Of a stretch of DNA of 64,000 bases, positions 56,254 to 64,000 are shown in pieces (the first letter of the stretch is position 1; each line of letters opens with the position of its first letter). The notes under the pieces were generated by a model. That model was not told the DNA's origin. It saw only the letters and a program-made list of their open reading frames with translations, and did no database searches. The DNA is from Lasiodiplodia sp. COLG20. Its lineage: Eukaryota; Ascomycota; Dothideomycetes; Botryosphaeriales; Botryosphaeriaceae. The position numbers and the translations under genes were made by a program. The stretch is taken from assembly GCA_009801085.1 (NCBI GenBank), contig VNWV01000054.1, positions 1 through 64,000 on the forward strand, in the 5' to 3' direction.

Positions 56254-57595
56254 TTACCTGTACCGAGCGCCGTCCTTCTTCTTGTATGGCAGCTTCTCCG
56301 GCTTCTTCTTCTTGAACTCAATGTCCGCACCCTTGACACCAGCCTTCTTCATCACCTCGTCCATGTTCTCATCCCACTCCGTCCTGAACATGTTGATACC
56401 AATAGGCGTCAAGCGATGCTTGTCGATGAAGCTGCGCAGGATGAATCCATCCCTCGGGACATCCTCCTTGATCTTTGCAGCATGCAGAGTCTTGCCCTTC
56501 TGCTGCTCGAGAACGAAAATAGAGTACCTATGGTAAGGGCTGCCTTTTTGAGCAAACGGCGGGAGCCAGGGGAGCACAACTTGAGAGTCTTCGGACAGCT
56601 TCGCAAGGCGGACCCAGGGCGTCGTAGGCGAAACCGGAATGTTTGCGGCGATGTAGTGGCAGCGGTAGTCGAAGCCGTCCTTCTCGACGTTCGGCACGTC
56701 CGAGTCGATGACCACAATCGTCACCAGTCTCTCGCCCTTGTCGAACACTTGCACCTTCAGCGTGGCCGGAATCTCGCTGACCTTGGAAGCGACCATAGCT
56801 CCGGGCTGGACCTTGCTGTCTCCGAACAATATACTGACGTCGGCCTTCTGGTTGATAGCGGGAAGGACGTCCGGAATGACGTTCATCTGGGTGACACGCT
56901 GTTCGACGAGCAAGTGCTTGTACGAGCGCCATTTCCTCTCGGCCAGCAGGCGGTAGATGGGCTTGTTCATATCACCTAATAATCCCCCAAAAGTCAGCAC
57001 CTCTCTCTCCACCAATTGCCCTCTCCACCAGCATCATCTCACCTTGCCCATCCTCGAACTTCTTCTTAACGATCGGATCATTGATATCAGCCTGGATCTT
57101 CAGGTCTTCCAGACGCTTCCGCATGCTCGCCAGCCGCACCTCCTTCGCGCGCTGACCGCCCGACACGGCCGGGTCCTGCGCCTCGACGCGCGCGATGCGC
57201 GCCCGCTCCGCCTCGATCGCCGCAACCTTCTCCTCGCGGTCCGCCTTGAGGATCTTGCGCGCCTCCTGGAAGCATTGGTACGGCAGCTGCTCGAACGGGA
57301 TGTTCTGCGACTGCACCAGCGCCGCGCGGCGGCGCCGCGAGCCCACCGGGTAGATGCCCGCCTTGATCAGCCGCTTCTCGTCGCGCCGCGTGATGACCGT
57401 GTTCGGGTCGAGTGTCGAGATGTCGGGGAGGGAGGGTTTCGAGGACGAGGATTGTTCCGGTTTCTGGACCTGGGCTTCGTCGGCCGCGGCGCTGCTGCTG
57501 GTGAAGGTGCGGGCCTGCAGCGATGATGACGCGGGAGTTCGCGTGCAGCGGATGCACGCTTGCAGCGGGCGCGTGGCCTGCTTTGCGGCGGACAT
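56254..57595 (-). CDS. mrpl35: Mitochondrial large-subunit ribosomal protein mL38
   Basis: Model complement(join(56254..56975,57043..57595)), 424 residues. N-terminal Arg/Ser/Ala-rich presequence (CIRCTRTPASSSLQARTF) for mitochondrial import. A conserved N-terminal region is rich in Arg/Glu helices (RRDEKRLIKAGIYPVGSRR). A PEBP-like domain follows in the C-terminal half (LVTIVVIDSDVPNVEKDGF, CHYIAANIPV, HRYSIFVLEQ). This layout is that of fungal mL38 (yeast Mrpl35). The phase-1, 67-nt intron separates the two regions. It shares a roughly 270-bp divergent promoter with the mitochondrial IF3 gene. Confidence 0.93.
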
Positions 57596-57865
57596 GATTG
57601 GGAGCGGCGGGGGGCGGCAATTGGGTGTTGTTGGTGGTCGAGGTGGACAGCGGCCGGTGGGATCAACGTCCCCGAGATTTTTAGACGGCGCTGGTTGGCC
57701 CGCGGCGGCGGCGGAGCAAGAAAGCTTCACCCAAGCTCCTCGCTCCAACCTGCACAACTCCTCCACCTCGCAACCAACTTTTCTTGTTGATATATTCAAC
57801 GACGAATCAATTGATTTCGTCCCCAACCGTATTATACAGTCGGAATACCAAAAACTATAAAAAAG
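57596..57865. promoter_or_regulatory. Divergent promoter of two mitochondrial translation genes
   Basis: 270 bp between the mL38 ATG (minus, 57595) and the IF3 ATG (plus, 57866). GC-rich on the mL38 side and AT-richer near the IF3 start. The two products act in the same process, so a shared promoter is plausible. Confidence 0.5.
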
Positions 57866-58957
57866 ATGGCACACACACGGCACATCTCCACGACCACGCA
57901 AGCCCTCTTCCGAGTCTTCGTCCAACCCACCATCGCAGCCGCACCCTCGACGCCTCGCGCCGCCTCTTCGCTCATCCGGCCCTCCGCAGCCTCAACAGCA
58001 GGCGTCCTCTTCGCCCCAACCTTCACACCCCACAACCAACGGCGCACGGCGATAAAGTACCGACCGCCGGTGGAGCGCACGACGCCGTACGACGAGGAGA
58101 TCGGGTCGCGATGGATCAACCTGGTCGACGGGGACGGCGTCTTCCACCCGCGGCAGAGCATCCGGAAGGTTCTCGACGACATGGACCGCGTCATGAACCA
58201 CCTGGTGCAGGTCGTGCCAGCACAAGAGGGCACCGAGTTTCCGTTTCCCGTGTGCAAGGTCATGCCCAAGAACGTGCTGCGCGAGCAGGAGCGCCAAAAA
58301 GAGAAGCAGCGCGCCAAGAAGACGCCCGACGAGCTGGGCAAGACGCTCGAGCTCAACTGGGCTGCCAGCCCGAACGACCTGCAGCACTGGTTGAAGCGGT
58401 TGAAGGAGTTTTTGCAGGAAGGCAGGAGGGTCGAGGTTGTGCTGGGCCCGAAGAAGAGGGGCAGGAAGGCGACGCCTGAGGAGATCGAGAACGTTTTGCA
58501 GAGCGTCAAGGACACGGTGGCGGAGGTTCCGGGCGCGAAGGAGAGGATCGAGCCGGAGGGTGAGGTTGGAGGCATCCTGACGTTGTCCTACGACGGTCCG
58601 AAACAGCTCAAGGAAGAAAAGAAGAAGGAAGCATCAGCGGAAGAGGCAACCGAGGGACAAGACAAGCCCAAGGTCTCGAGGTGGAAGATCAAGGAGGAGG
58701 AGAGGAGGAAGCAGGCTGAAGCCGAGAAGAAGCAGGCTGAAGCTGAGAGAATAAGGAGGATCCAAGATCAAATGCAAACGCAAAGGCAAAGGCCTGAAAG
58801 GCAGAGGTCTGGATGGGAAAGGTCTGAAAGGGAAAGGCCTGAAAGGCAAAGGCCTGAAAGGCAAAGATCTGAATGGGAAAGGCCTGCTAGGCCTGAGAGA
58901 AGGACGTTCGGTGGTGGTATGGGTGATCTTTCAAGGTTCAGGGTTGGTGGTAGGTAG
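57866..58957 (+). CDS. aim23: Mitochondrial translation initiation factor IF3 (Aim23-like)
   Basis: Single exon, 363 residues. Mitochondrial presequence at the start (MAHTRHISTTTQALFRVFV). The IF3 fold is suggested by DEEIGSRWINLVDGDGVFHPRQSIRKVLDDMD in the N-domain and by ELNWAASPNDLQHWLKRLKEFL and RRVEVVLGPKKRGRKATPEEIENVL in the C-domain (quoted in parts). The C-terminal about 90 residues are a charged extension of degenerate repeats (RPERQRSEWER), as noted for fungal Aim23 proteins. Role: 3D-position binding on the mitochondrial small subunit and initiation. Head-to-head with mL38. Confidence 0.88.
   Translation: MAHTRHISTTTQALFRVFVQPTIAAAPSTPRAASSLIRPSAASTAGVLFAPTFTPHNQRRTAIKYRPPVERTTPYDEEIGSRWINLVDGDGVFHPRQSIRKVLDDMDRVMNHLVQVVPAQEGTEFPFPVCKVMPKNVLREQERQKEKQRAKKTPDELGKTLELNWAASPNDLQHWLKRLKEFLQEGRRVEVVLGPKKRGRKATPEEIENVLQSVKDTVAEVPGAKERIEPEGEVGGILTLSYDGPKQLKEEKKKEASAEEATEGQDKPKVSRWKIKEEERRKQAEAEKKQAEAERIRRIQDQMQTQRQRPERQRSGWERSERERPERQRPERQRSEWERPARPERRTFGGGMGDLSRFRVGGR
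58788..58905. repeat. Short coding tandem repeat in IF3 tail
   Basis: Degenerate 12-15-bp units of the type AGGCCTGAAAGGCAAAG, encoding repeats of RPERQR and SEWER in the C-terminal extension of the IF3 gene. Confidence 0.8.
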
Positions 58958-59457
58958 ATTTACTGCGATCTGTGAAAAATACCCACTAGACATGACAGAT
59001 TGTGTAAGAAATAGCCGGCTTCAAATATTGAAGCGATCAAATGTAGAATACATCCCCTCAACTCTCTTTCAGGGCGTATCGACCTACTGTCAAATACTTT
59101 GTACTCGATAATTCTAATTTGAGCATCTGGATACCTGACAACTCAGTCGCAAGATTTTCCCGCAGAAACTTTGATTATAACTTATGTGCATCAACAGCAT
59201 GACTTTAAAGTGTTGACTAGAACGCAAATTATTCAATATAGAATGAGCTTAAATAAACCCACAACGCCATTCTGATTTATAAATTGCGCTCCAGGTAACA
59301 TTGCCATATGCTCCTTCTGGTCAGGGTACTCAATTGGAACTCTTTATAACACAAAATGAGAATTCCCATTGAATACAGCCCAGGAATAAATGTGCCCATG
59401 TTTTACATCAAATATTTTCATAATATCAACTGATAGCTTACAGGGAGCCAACCCCAC
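58958..59457. other. Convergent 3' flanks
   Basis: 500 bp, AT-rich, between the convergent IF3 and uL4m genes. No gene. Confidence 0.5.
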
Positions 59458-60456
59458 CTATGCCTGCGCAACAGCAACCTTTGGCCTCTGAAGGTCGTGC
59501 TGGTGGGTCTCCAGAAGAGAATCCAACGCGCTCTTCTCCACAATCAGCCTGCCGAACTGCAACGCATCCTTGACATCGACATCGTGCCACGTCTTGACCT
59601 CTCCATGCTGACCCGCATCCTCCATCGCAGCCCACAAGTTCTCCCGAGGCTTCGTCGTGATGACCAAACTCCTCCCATTCCTGTTACCCCAGCCATTCGC
59701 CTCAAACACATCACCCAGATACAGGGGGCTCGCACTCTCCAACTCGGCCCCATCCTCCACAACCACCAACTCACCTCGACGGTAGCGGTACGATAGCGCG
59801 GTGCGGTAAGCGAGGTCGTAAATCTTGCGCGGCAGGCCGGTCGCGAAGTCGCGCGGGTGCGGGCCGAAGGCGACGCCTCCGCCGCGCAGCATCGGGCTCT
59901 TCTTATCGCCCAGACGCGCGCGGCCCGTACCCTTCTGCGGCCGGATCTTGCGGTTGCTGCCGTGCACCTCGGACCGCCACTTGGTCGACGCCGTGCCCTG
60001 GCGCGTCTTGTCGCCCTCGTACACGACCGCCCGGTGCAGCAGGTCGCGCCGCAGCGGCACTAGCAGGTGCGACGACGGATACGCGAGGAAGCGCAGCGGC
60101 TCCATCGTCGGGAAGCGGTAGACGGTCGTCGGCGCGGTGGGGGCGCGGATGTGCTCGGGGATGGGCGGCGAGTAGAGCTTGGGGTTTGCGATGGGGATGG
60201 TGGAGGTGGTCGTGAGGGTCGAGGGGGCGGCGGGGGCGGGGGCCGTGGTGGATGAGGCGGACAGCGGGGCCTCCGTTGCCATTGAGCGCGTTATCGAGGG
60301 CGTGGACTGCGGTGGTGACGGTCAGCTGTGCGGTCTTTGCGGGGAGCTGCATTGATGGTGTTGGCGGCGTACAGCATTGCGGAAGCCCTGCAGGGTGTTC
60401 CGAGTAGTGGAATTGATGAGACCCTTCAGGGGCCTTGCTGCCCCTCTGCTTGCCAT
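59458..60456 (-). CDS. yml6: Mitochondrial ribosomal protein uL4m
   Basis: Model complement(join(59458..60306,60373..60456)), 310 residues. Exon 1 supplies the mitochondrial presequence (MASRGAARPLKGLINSTTRN); the 66-nt phase-0 intron ends at CACCGCAG. The uL4 core is clear: RQGTASTKWRSEVHGSNRKI, RPQKGTGRARLGDKKSPMLR, GGGVAFGPHPRDF, then a Rossmann-like half (LVVVEDG, SLVITTKPRENLW, LIVEKSALDSL). Starting instead at the ATG at 60282 would drop the presequence. It binds domain I of the large-subunit rRNA and lines the exit tunnel in the mitochondrial ribosome. Confidence 0.93.
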
Positions 60457-60813
60457 GACGGGAATGCGGCTCTGGAGTTGCGGTGCCGGTGGTGTTGCAG
60501 ACGGCGCGGAGGTACTTGGGAAATCTTCCCGCTGGGGTTTGGTCCGTGCGCACATTTCGAGTTTGCTGATGCAACCGCGAATTCAACCTTTCCCCGCCAC
60601 TAAACCTGTACATGCCCCAAGGCTGCCGTCAATTTTTTCGGTCTGCGAAATAATCCTTGTCCTTAGGCGCTTCTTTCAGAGCCTCCAGTTTCGCCCATAT
60701 TTTTTCACAGGCACACATCCGCTGCACCGCAAGTGAGTTCCGTCATAACCCAGGCGCAGACGACGCGCCGACGCGATGAAGCCTGCTAACCTTGCTCCCT
60801 CCACGTCACAGAA
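60457..60813. promoter_or_regulatory. Divergent promoter of uL4m and the J-protein gene
   Basis: 357 bp between two divergent start codons. No further gene. A short pyrimidine-rich leader precedes the J-protein ATG. Confidence 0.4.
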
Positions 60814-62283
60814 ATGAACAGCTCGGAGGAAGTCGACCTCTACGGTAAGACTCGAAATCTTCATACTCAGCACCACCAACTAACAAAATAAAGAGGTCCT
60901 TGGCGTTGAGCGCAGCGCAACCAAAGCCGAAATCAAGAAAGCCTACCACAAGGTACGGAACGACGAGCAACCTTCCTCCCGCCGATGAAACAGCTTCCAA
61001 CTAAACTTTACCCCACAGGCCGCATTATCCTCGCACCCCGACAAGGTCGCCCCGGATGAGCGCGAGGAAGCCGAAGTCCGCTTCAAGGCCGTCTCCCAAG
61101 CCTACGAGATCCTGTTCGACGACGAGAAGCGCGAGGTCTACGACACGCACGGCATGTCGGCCTTCGACGGCAGCCGGCCCGGCCCGGGCGGTATGGGCGG
61201 CGACGTCGACCTGGACGACCTGCTGTCGCAGATGTTCGGCATGGGCGGAGGCATGGGTGGTATGGGCGGCATGCCCGGGATGGGAGGTATGGGCGGCGCA
61301 GGCGGCCCGCGTCGGGGGCCGCGCCGGGGCAAGGACGAGGTGCAGGAGTATGAGGTTTCGCTGGAGGAGCTGTACAAGGGCAAGACGACGCGGTTCGCCA
61401 GCACCAAGAACGTCATCTGCGAGACATGCAAGGGCTCCGGCGGCAAGGACAAGGCGAAGCCGCACGATTGCTCCGTGTGCGGCGGCCAAGGTTTGTTTTT
61501 GATATTTCTGAGGGTGATTTTTGACTTACACGTTTTCCAGGCTCGACGCTTCGCATTCAGACCATCGGTGGCATGCTGAGCCAAGTCACGACCCAGTGCG
61601 CCAACTGCAGCGGAACCGGCAAGGTGTTCAAGGACAAGGAAAAGTGCAAGAAGTGCAAGGGCAAGCGCGTCGTCGAGAAGCGCAAGATCCTCGAGCTCTA
61701 CATCCCCCGCGGCGCCCGCGAGGGCGAGCGTATCGTCCTCGCCGGCGAGGCCGACCAGCAGCCCGACCAGGAGCCCGGCGACATCGTCTTCGAGCTCGTC
61801 GAGAAGGAGCACCCTGTCTTCCGTCGCGCCGGCGCCGACCTGGCCGCCGACCTGCACGTCACCCTCGCCGAGGCTCTGACCGGCTTCCACCGCGTCGTCC
61901 TGACCCACCTGGACGGCCACGGCATCTCCCTGAACGTCAAGCAGCCCCAGGGCAAGATCCTTCGGCCCGGTGAGGTGCTGAAGGTCCCTGGTAAGGGTAT
62001 GCCGGTCAAGAAGAGCGACGCTCACGGTGATCTGTACCTCGTCGTGCACATCAAGTTTCCTGAGGACGGCTACATCCAGGATGAGGCCGCGCTCAAGAAG
62101 ATCAGGGAGCTGCTCCCCGGCGCCGAGCCGGAGATTAAGGCTGAGGAGGTCGAGGACGTCGACTTTGAGGCCGATGCGGATCTGGAGAACTTCGGAGCCA
62201 ACTCGGACGACCCGCGTGCAGCCAACGCATGGGAAGATGACGAGGATGACATGGAGGGTGGCCCTCAGTGCGCCACGCAGTAA
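60814..62283 (+). CDS. Class A J-protein (DnaJ/Hsp40, Xdj1/Ydj1 type) with CaaX box
   Basis: Model join(60814..60844,60894..60952,61019..61490,61541..62283), 434 residues. J domain at residues 9-75 with catalytic HPD (36-38). A Gly/Met-rich linker holds repeated GMGG units. The cysteine-rich zinc region has CETCKGSG, CSVCGGQG, CANCSGTG and CKKCKGKR. Substrate-binding domains contain GDIVFELVEKEHPVFRR and GKGMP. The C-terminus CATQ is a farnesylation box like that of Ydj1, indicating attachment to the ER or mitochondrial surface. The last intron uses a GTTTGT donor, weaker than the others. Sequence details of the linker and C-terminus favour the Xdj1 branch over Ydj1. It is a co-chaperone that stimulates Hsp70 ATPase and may help mitochondrial import, which fits its neighbours. 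Confidence 0.93.
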
Positions 62284-62910
62284 GTGCTTGTTATCAAAGC
62301 GTAGCCGCGAATTACTCTTCTAGAAATGTGCGGGGATGCGGGGAGGGTAAAAGTTGCATTTGCAGAGGCGTTGGCGGTTTTGGACAGATTAGATTTCCTG
62401 GGTTGGACGGTTTTTAAAACGGTTTGGTGATGATGGCTGCCCGGAGATTGGGCTACAGAGAGGTATTTTGTTCAGAGATCGGGCAGAGTTGTTGATTCTC
62501 TACCCTCAATATTTTATATAGCACATGGCTTGGCATGGAATCTCCGTTCTTACTACCAAGCTGAGTATTCTGATGGCCTCGAGATCGATAGATCATGTAT
62601 TAATGGGAGCTTTCTCTGGGGAACACCAAGATCAAAATATAGCAATTACCGTAAGAACGTTATCTGGACTGATATGAGGAGTGAAGACAGAAGCAAACAC
62701 TTCGTCGTAGGTTTAACCTAAAGTAGTACACTTCTGCTGCTCCGCTCACGATCTTCTTGCTGTTGGATTTTGAGAGGCTCTCTAAGTAGTGCTTTCAGGG
62801 AGCACACATCCCTGGAACACAGATCGCTCTTCATCAAGTCATAAACATCATGATATCATCCAAACACCCTCCTCCCCATCCTACATCCACCAGACCCCAA
62901 CCACACCACC
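62284..62910. other. Convergent 3' flanks
   Basis: About 630 bp between the J-protein and Atg16 genes. Small frames only. Confidence 0.5.
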
Positions 62911-63642
62911 TCACCGCCAATTCGACTGCGTATTCATCCTCTCCGCCTCCTCGCGCTTATACTTCATCCACCGATCCACCAGCTCCTTATTCTCGCGCTC
63001 CAGCTCCTCGCTCCGCTGCTCCGCCATATTCAGCTGCAGATTCACGCTGACCAGCTCGTCCTGCACGTCCTCGACCAGCCGCGCTTTGCCCTTGATCTCG
63101 CTCTCCCGGTCCCGCAGCTTGCGCTCCAGCGCCGCCACGCGTGCCCGCGCCTCCGCTAAGCCCTTCTCGTCGCGCGATGCGCGCGTCTTCAGTGCTGCGA
63201 GGGCTTCGGTCGCGGAGGCGAGTTGCGACGACAGGCTGGCGCGCGAGGTTTGCGTGGCGGAGAGGTCGGCGCGGAGGCGGGAGAGGGCGTCGGTGGTGGG
63301 GGTGGGGGGGTCTGGGTCGGCGGAGGTGGTGGTGGCGGGGCTGGAGCGGCCGAAGCGGGAGGGGCTGGGCTTGTTGGTGGTGGGTTTGGCTGTTGTTGGG
63401 GATGGTGGTGGGGGTGCGGAGAGGCGCTCGGCTTCGAGGCGGGCGGTGCGGTCGGCGAGCTTAGTGTCTGAGTGCAGCGAGAGAGCGTTAGAAGAAAAGA
63501 AATAAAAAAGAGAGAGTTTGTTGAAAGGGTGGCTCGAAATAGGAGACGTACAAGCATTGATGTGGGCCTCTTGCGCTTTCTCACGGAGGTCGCGGGCACG
63601 CAGGGCGGTGGAGTAGTCGGACAGCCAGGCAGGCGACGTCAT
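62911..63642 (-). CDS. atg16: Autophagy protein Atg16
   Basis: Model complement(join(62911..63467,63552..63642)), 215 residues. The N-terminal Atg5-binding helix is [20 protein letters not shown], continuing through an 84-nt phase-1 intron into [15 protein letters not shown] Pro/Ser/Thr-rich linker follows. The C-terminal half is a coiled coil ending in [20 protein letters not shown] and [14 protein letters not shown], highly characteristic of fungal Atg16. There is no WD40 domain, as usual in fungi. The protein dimerises and joins Atg5-Atg12 to lipidate Atg8 on the forming autophagosome. Confidence 0.93.
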   Translation of the reverse strand: MTSPAWLSDYSTALRARDLREKAQEAHINACTSPISSHPFNKLSLFYFFSSNALSLHSDTKLADRTARLEAERLSAPPPPSPTTAKPTTNKPSPSRFGRSSPATTTSADPDPPTPTTDALSRLRADLSATQTSRASLSSQLASATEALAALKTRASRDEKGLAEARARVAALERKLRDRESEIKGKARLVEDVQDELVSVNLQLNMAEQRSEELERENKELVDRWMKYKREEAERMNTQSNWR

Positions 63643-64000
63643 GGTGGATGGTGGTGGTGATGGTGCTGTTTGTGAGCGGGCGCGAGGAGGAGACTGCAGC
63701 GGCGGATGCGGCGCGGCATGAATGGTTTGCGGAGAAAAGGCTCGGTTTTGTCACAGCAGACAGCAGTGTACCTAAGGTGATGGTCGTGACGCGGTGGGGT
63801 TGGATGCGCGCGTGCAAGCTCCAGGGATCGCGTCTTCCCGGAGCTTTCCCGAGCTGCTGCTTAACGGCCAAAGTATTCTTCTCAAGCTTCACCCGTTTTC
63901 TCTGTCCGACTGTACTTTGCGAACGCGCGCAAGCCATGTCGCTGTTGCTGTCCCTGGCGACGCGACGTGCCAATTTCGTTTGCACGTCGCGCTGCCTGCG
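63643..64000. other. Promoter side of atg16 and window end
   Basis: GC-rich 5' flank. No further gene can be supported before the window ends. Confidence 0.4.

Noticed and set aside
1..64000. CRISPR arrays, bacterial operons, phage or viral genes
   Set aside because: None seen. Introns, tRNA structure and gene families are fungal nuclear.

Overview
The window is nuclear DNA of a filamentous ascomycete (Pezizomycotina). The support is many 50-70 nt GT-AG introns, three HET-domain genes, an Atg16 gene, fungal-type mitochondrial ribosomal proteins, and tRNA genes with eukaryotic features (one carries an intron at position 37/38). I cannot name the genus or class.

Layout. (1) 1-5 kb: a heme-oxygenase-like membrane protein gene and a small secreted two-unit cystine-knot-type peptide precursor, among copies of a TA-flanked MITE. 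(2) 5.1-12.5 kb: a very large GHKL-ATPase/NO VEIN-type protein whose first intron contains a MITE and whose last domain is cut by an in-frame TAA, then a beta-lactamase-fold hydrolase. (3) 14-18 kb: a single-exon HET gene converging on a protein built of about twelve Cys/His repeats. (4) 18-22.2 kb: an amidohydrolase of the ACMSD type and a 2-oxoglutarate/Fe(II) oxygenase in divergent orientation, then tRNA-Ser(AGA). (5) 23-30 kb: a 1.5-kilo-residue membrane/ankyrin protein with an in-frame TAG at codon 5, and a cytochrome P450 that lacks the heme-ligand cysteine. (6) 30-48 kb: a gene-poor, relic-rich stretch with a hAT-type MITE, a proline-repeat/lectin-like gene, a possible patatin relic, two more HET genes, a truncated SNF2 helicase, an F-box-like/DUF7730-type gene and an intron-containing tRNA-Ser(CGA). 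(7) 48.7-64 kb: ordinary core genes: a sugar transporter, an unrecognised nuclear-type protein, mL38, mitochondrial IF3, uL4m, a class A J-protein with a farnesylation box, and Atg16.

How the parts relate. The right-hand quarter looks like conserved core genome, with three genes of mitochondrial translation within about 4 kb. The first 46 kb looks like an accessory, fast-changing compartment: three HET genes, a GHKL/NOV ATPase, a membrane ankyrin protein, a possible patatin relic, a secreted cystine-knot peptide, several repeat families and three genes with apparently disabling point changes. HET, ankyrin and patatin modules are recurrent parts of fungal non-self recognition genes, so I infer an allorecognition-type island. 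The sequence alone does not prove a function. Gene models below were built by hand from splice signals and reading-frame continuity.
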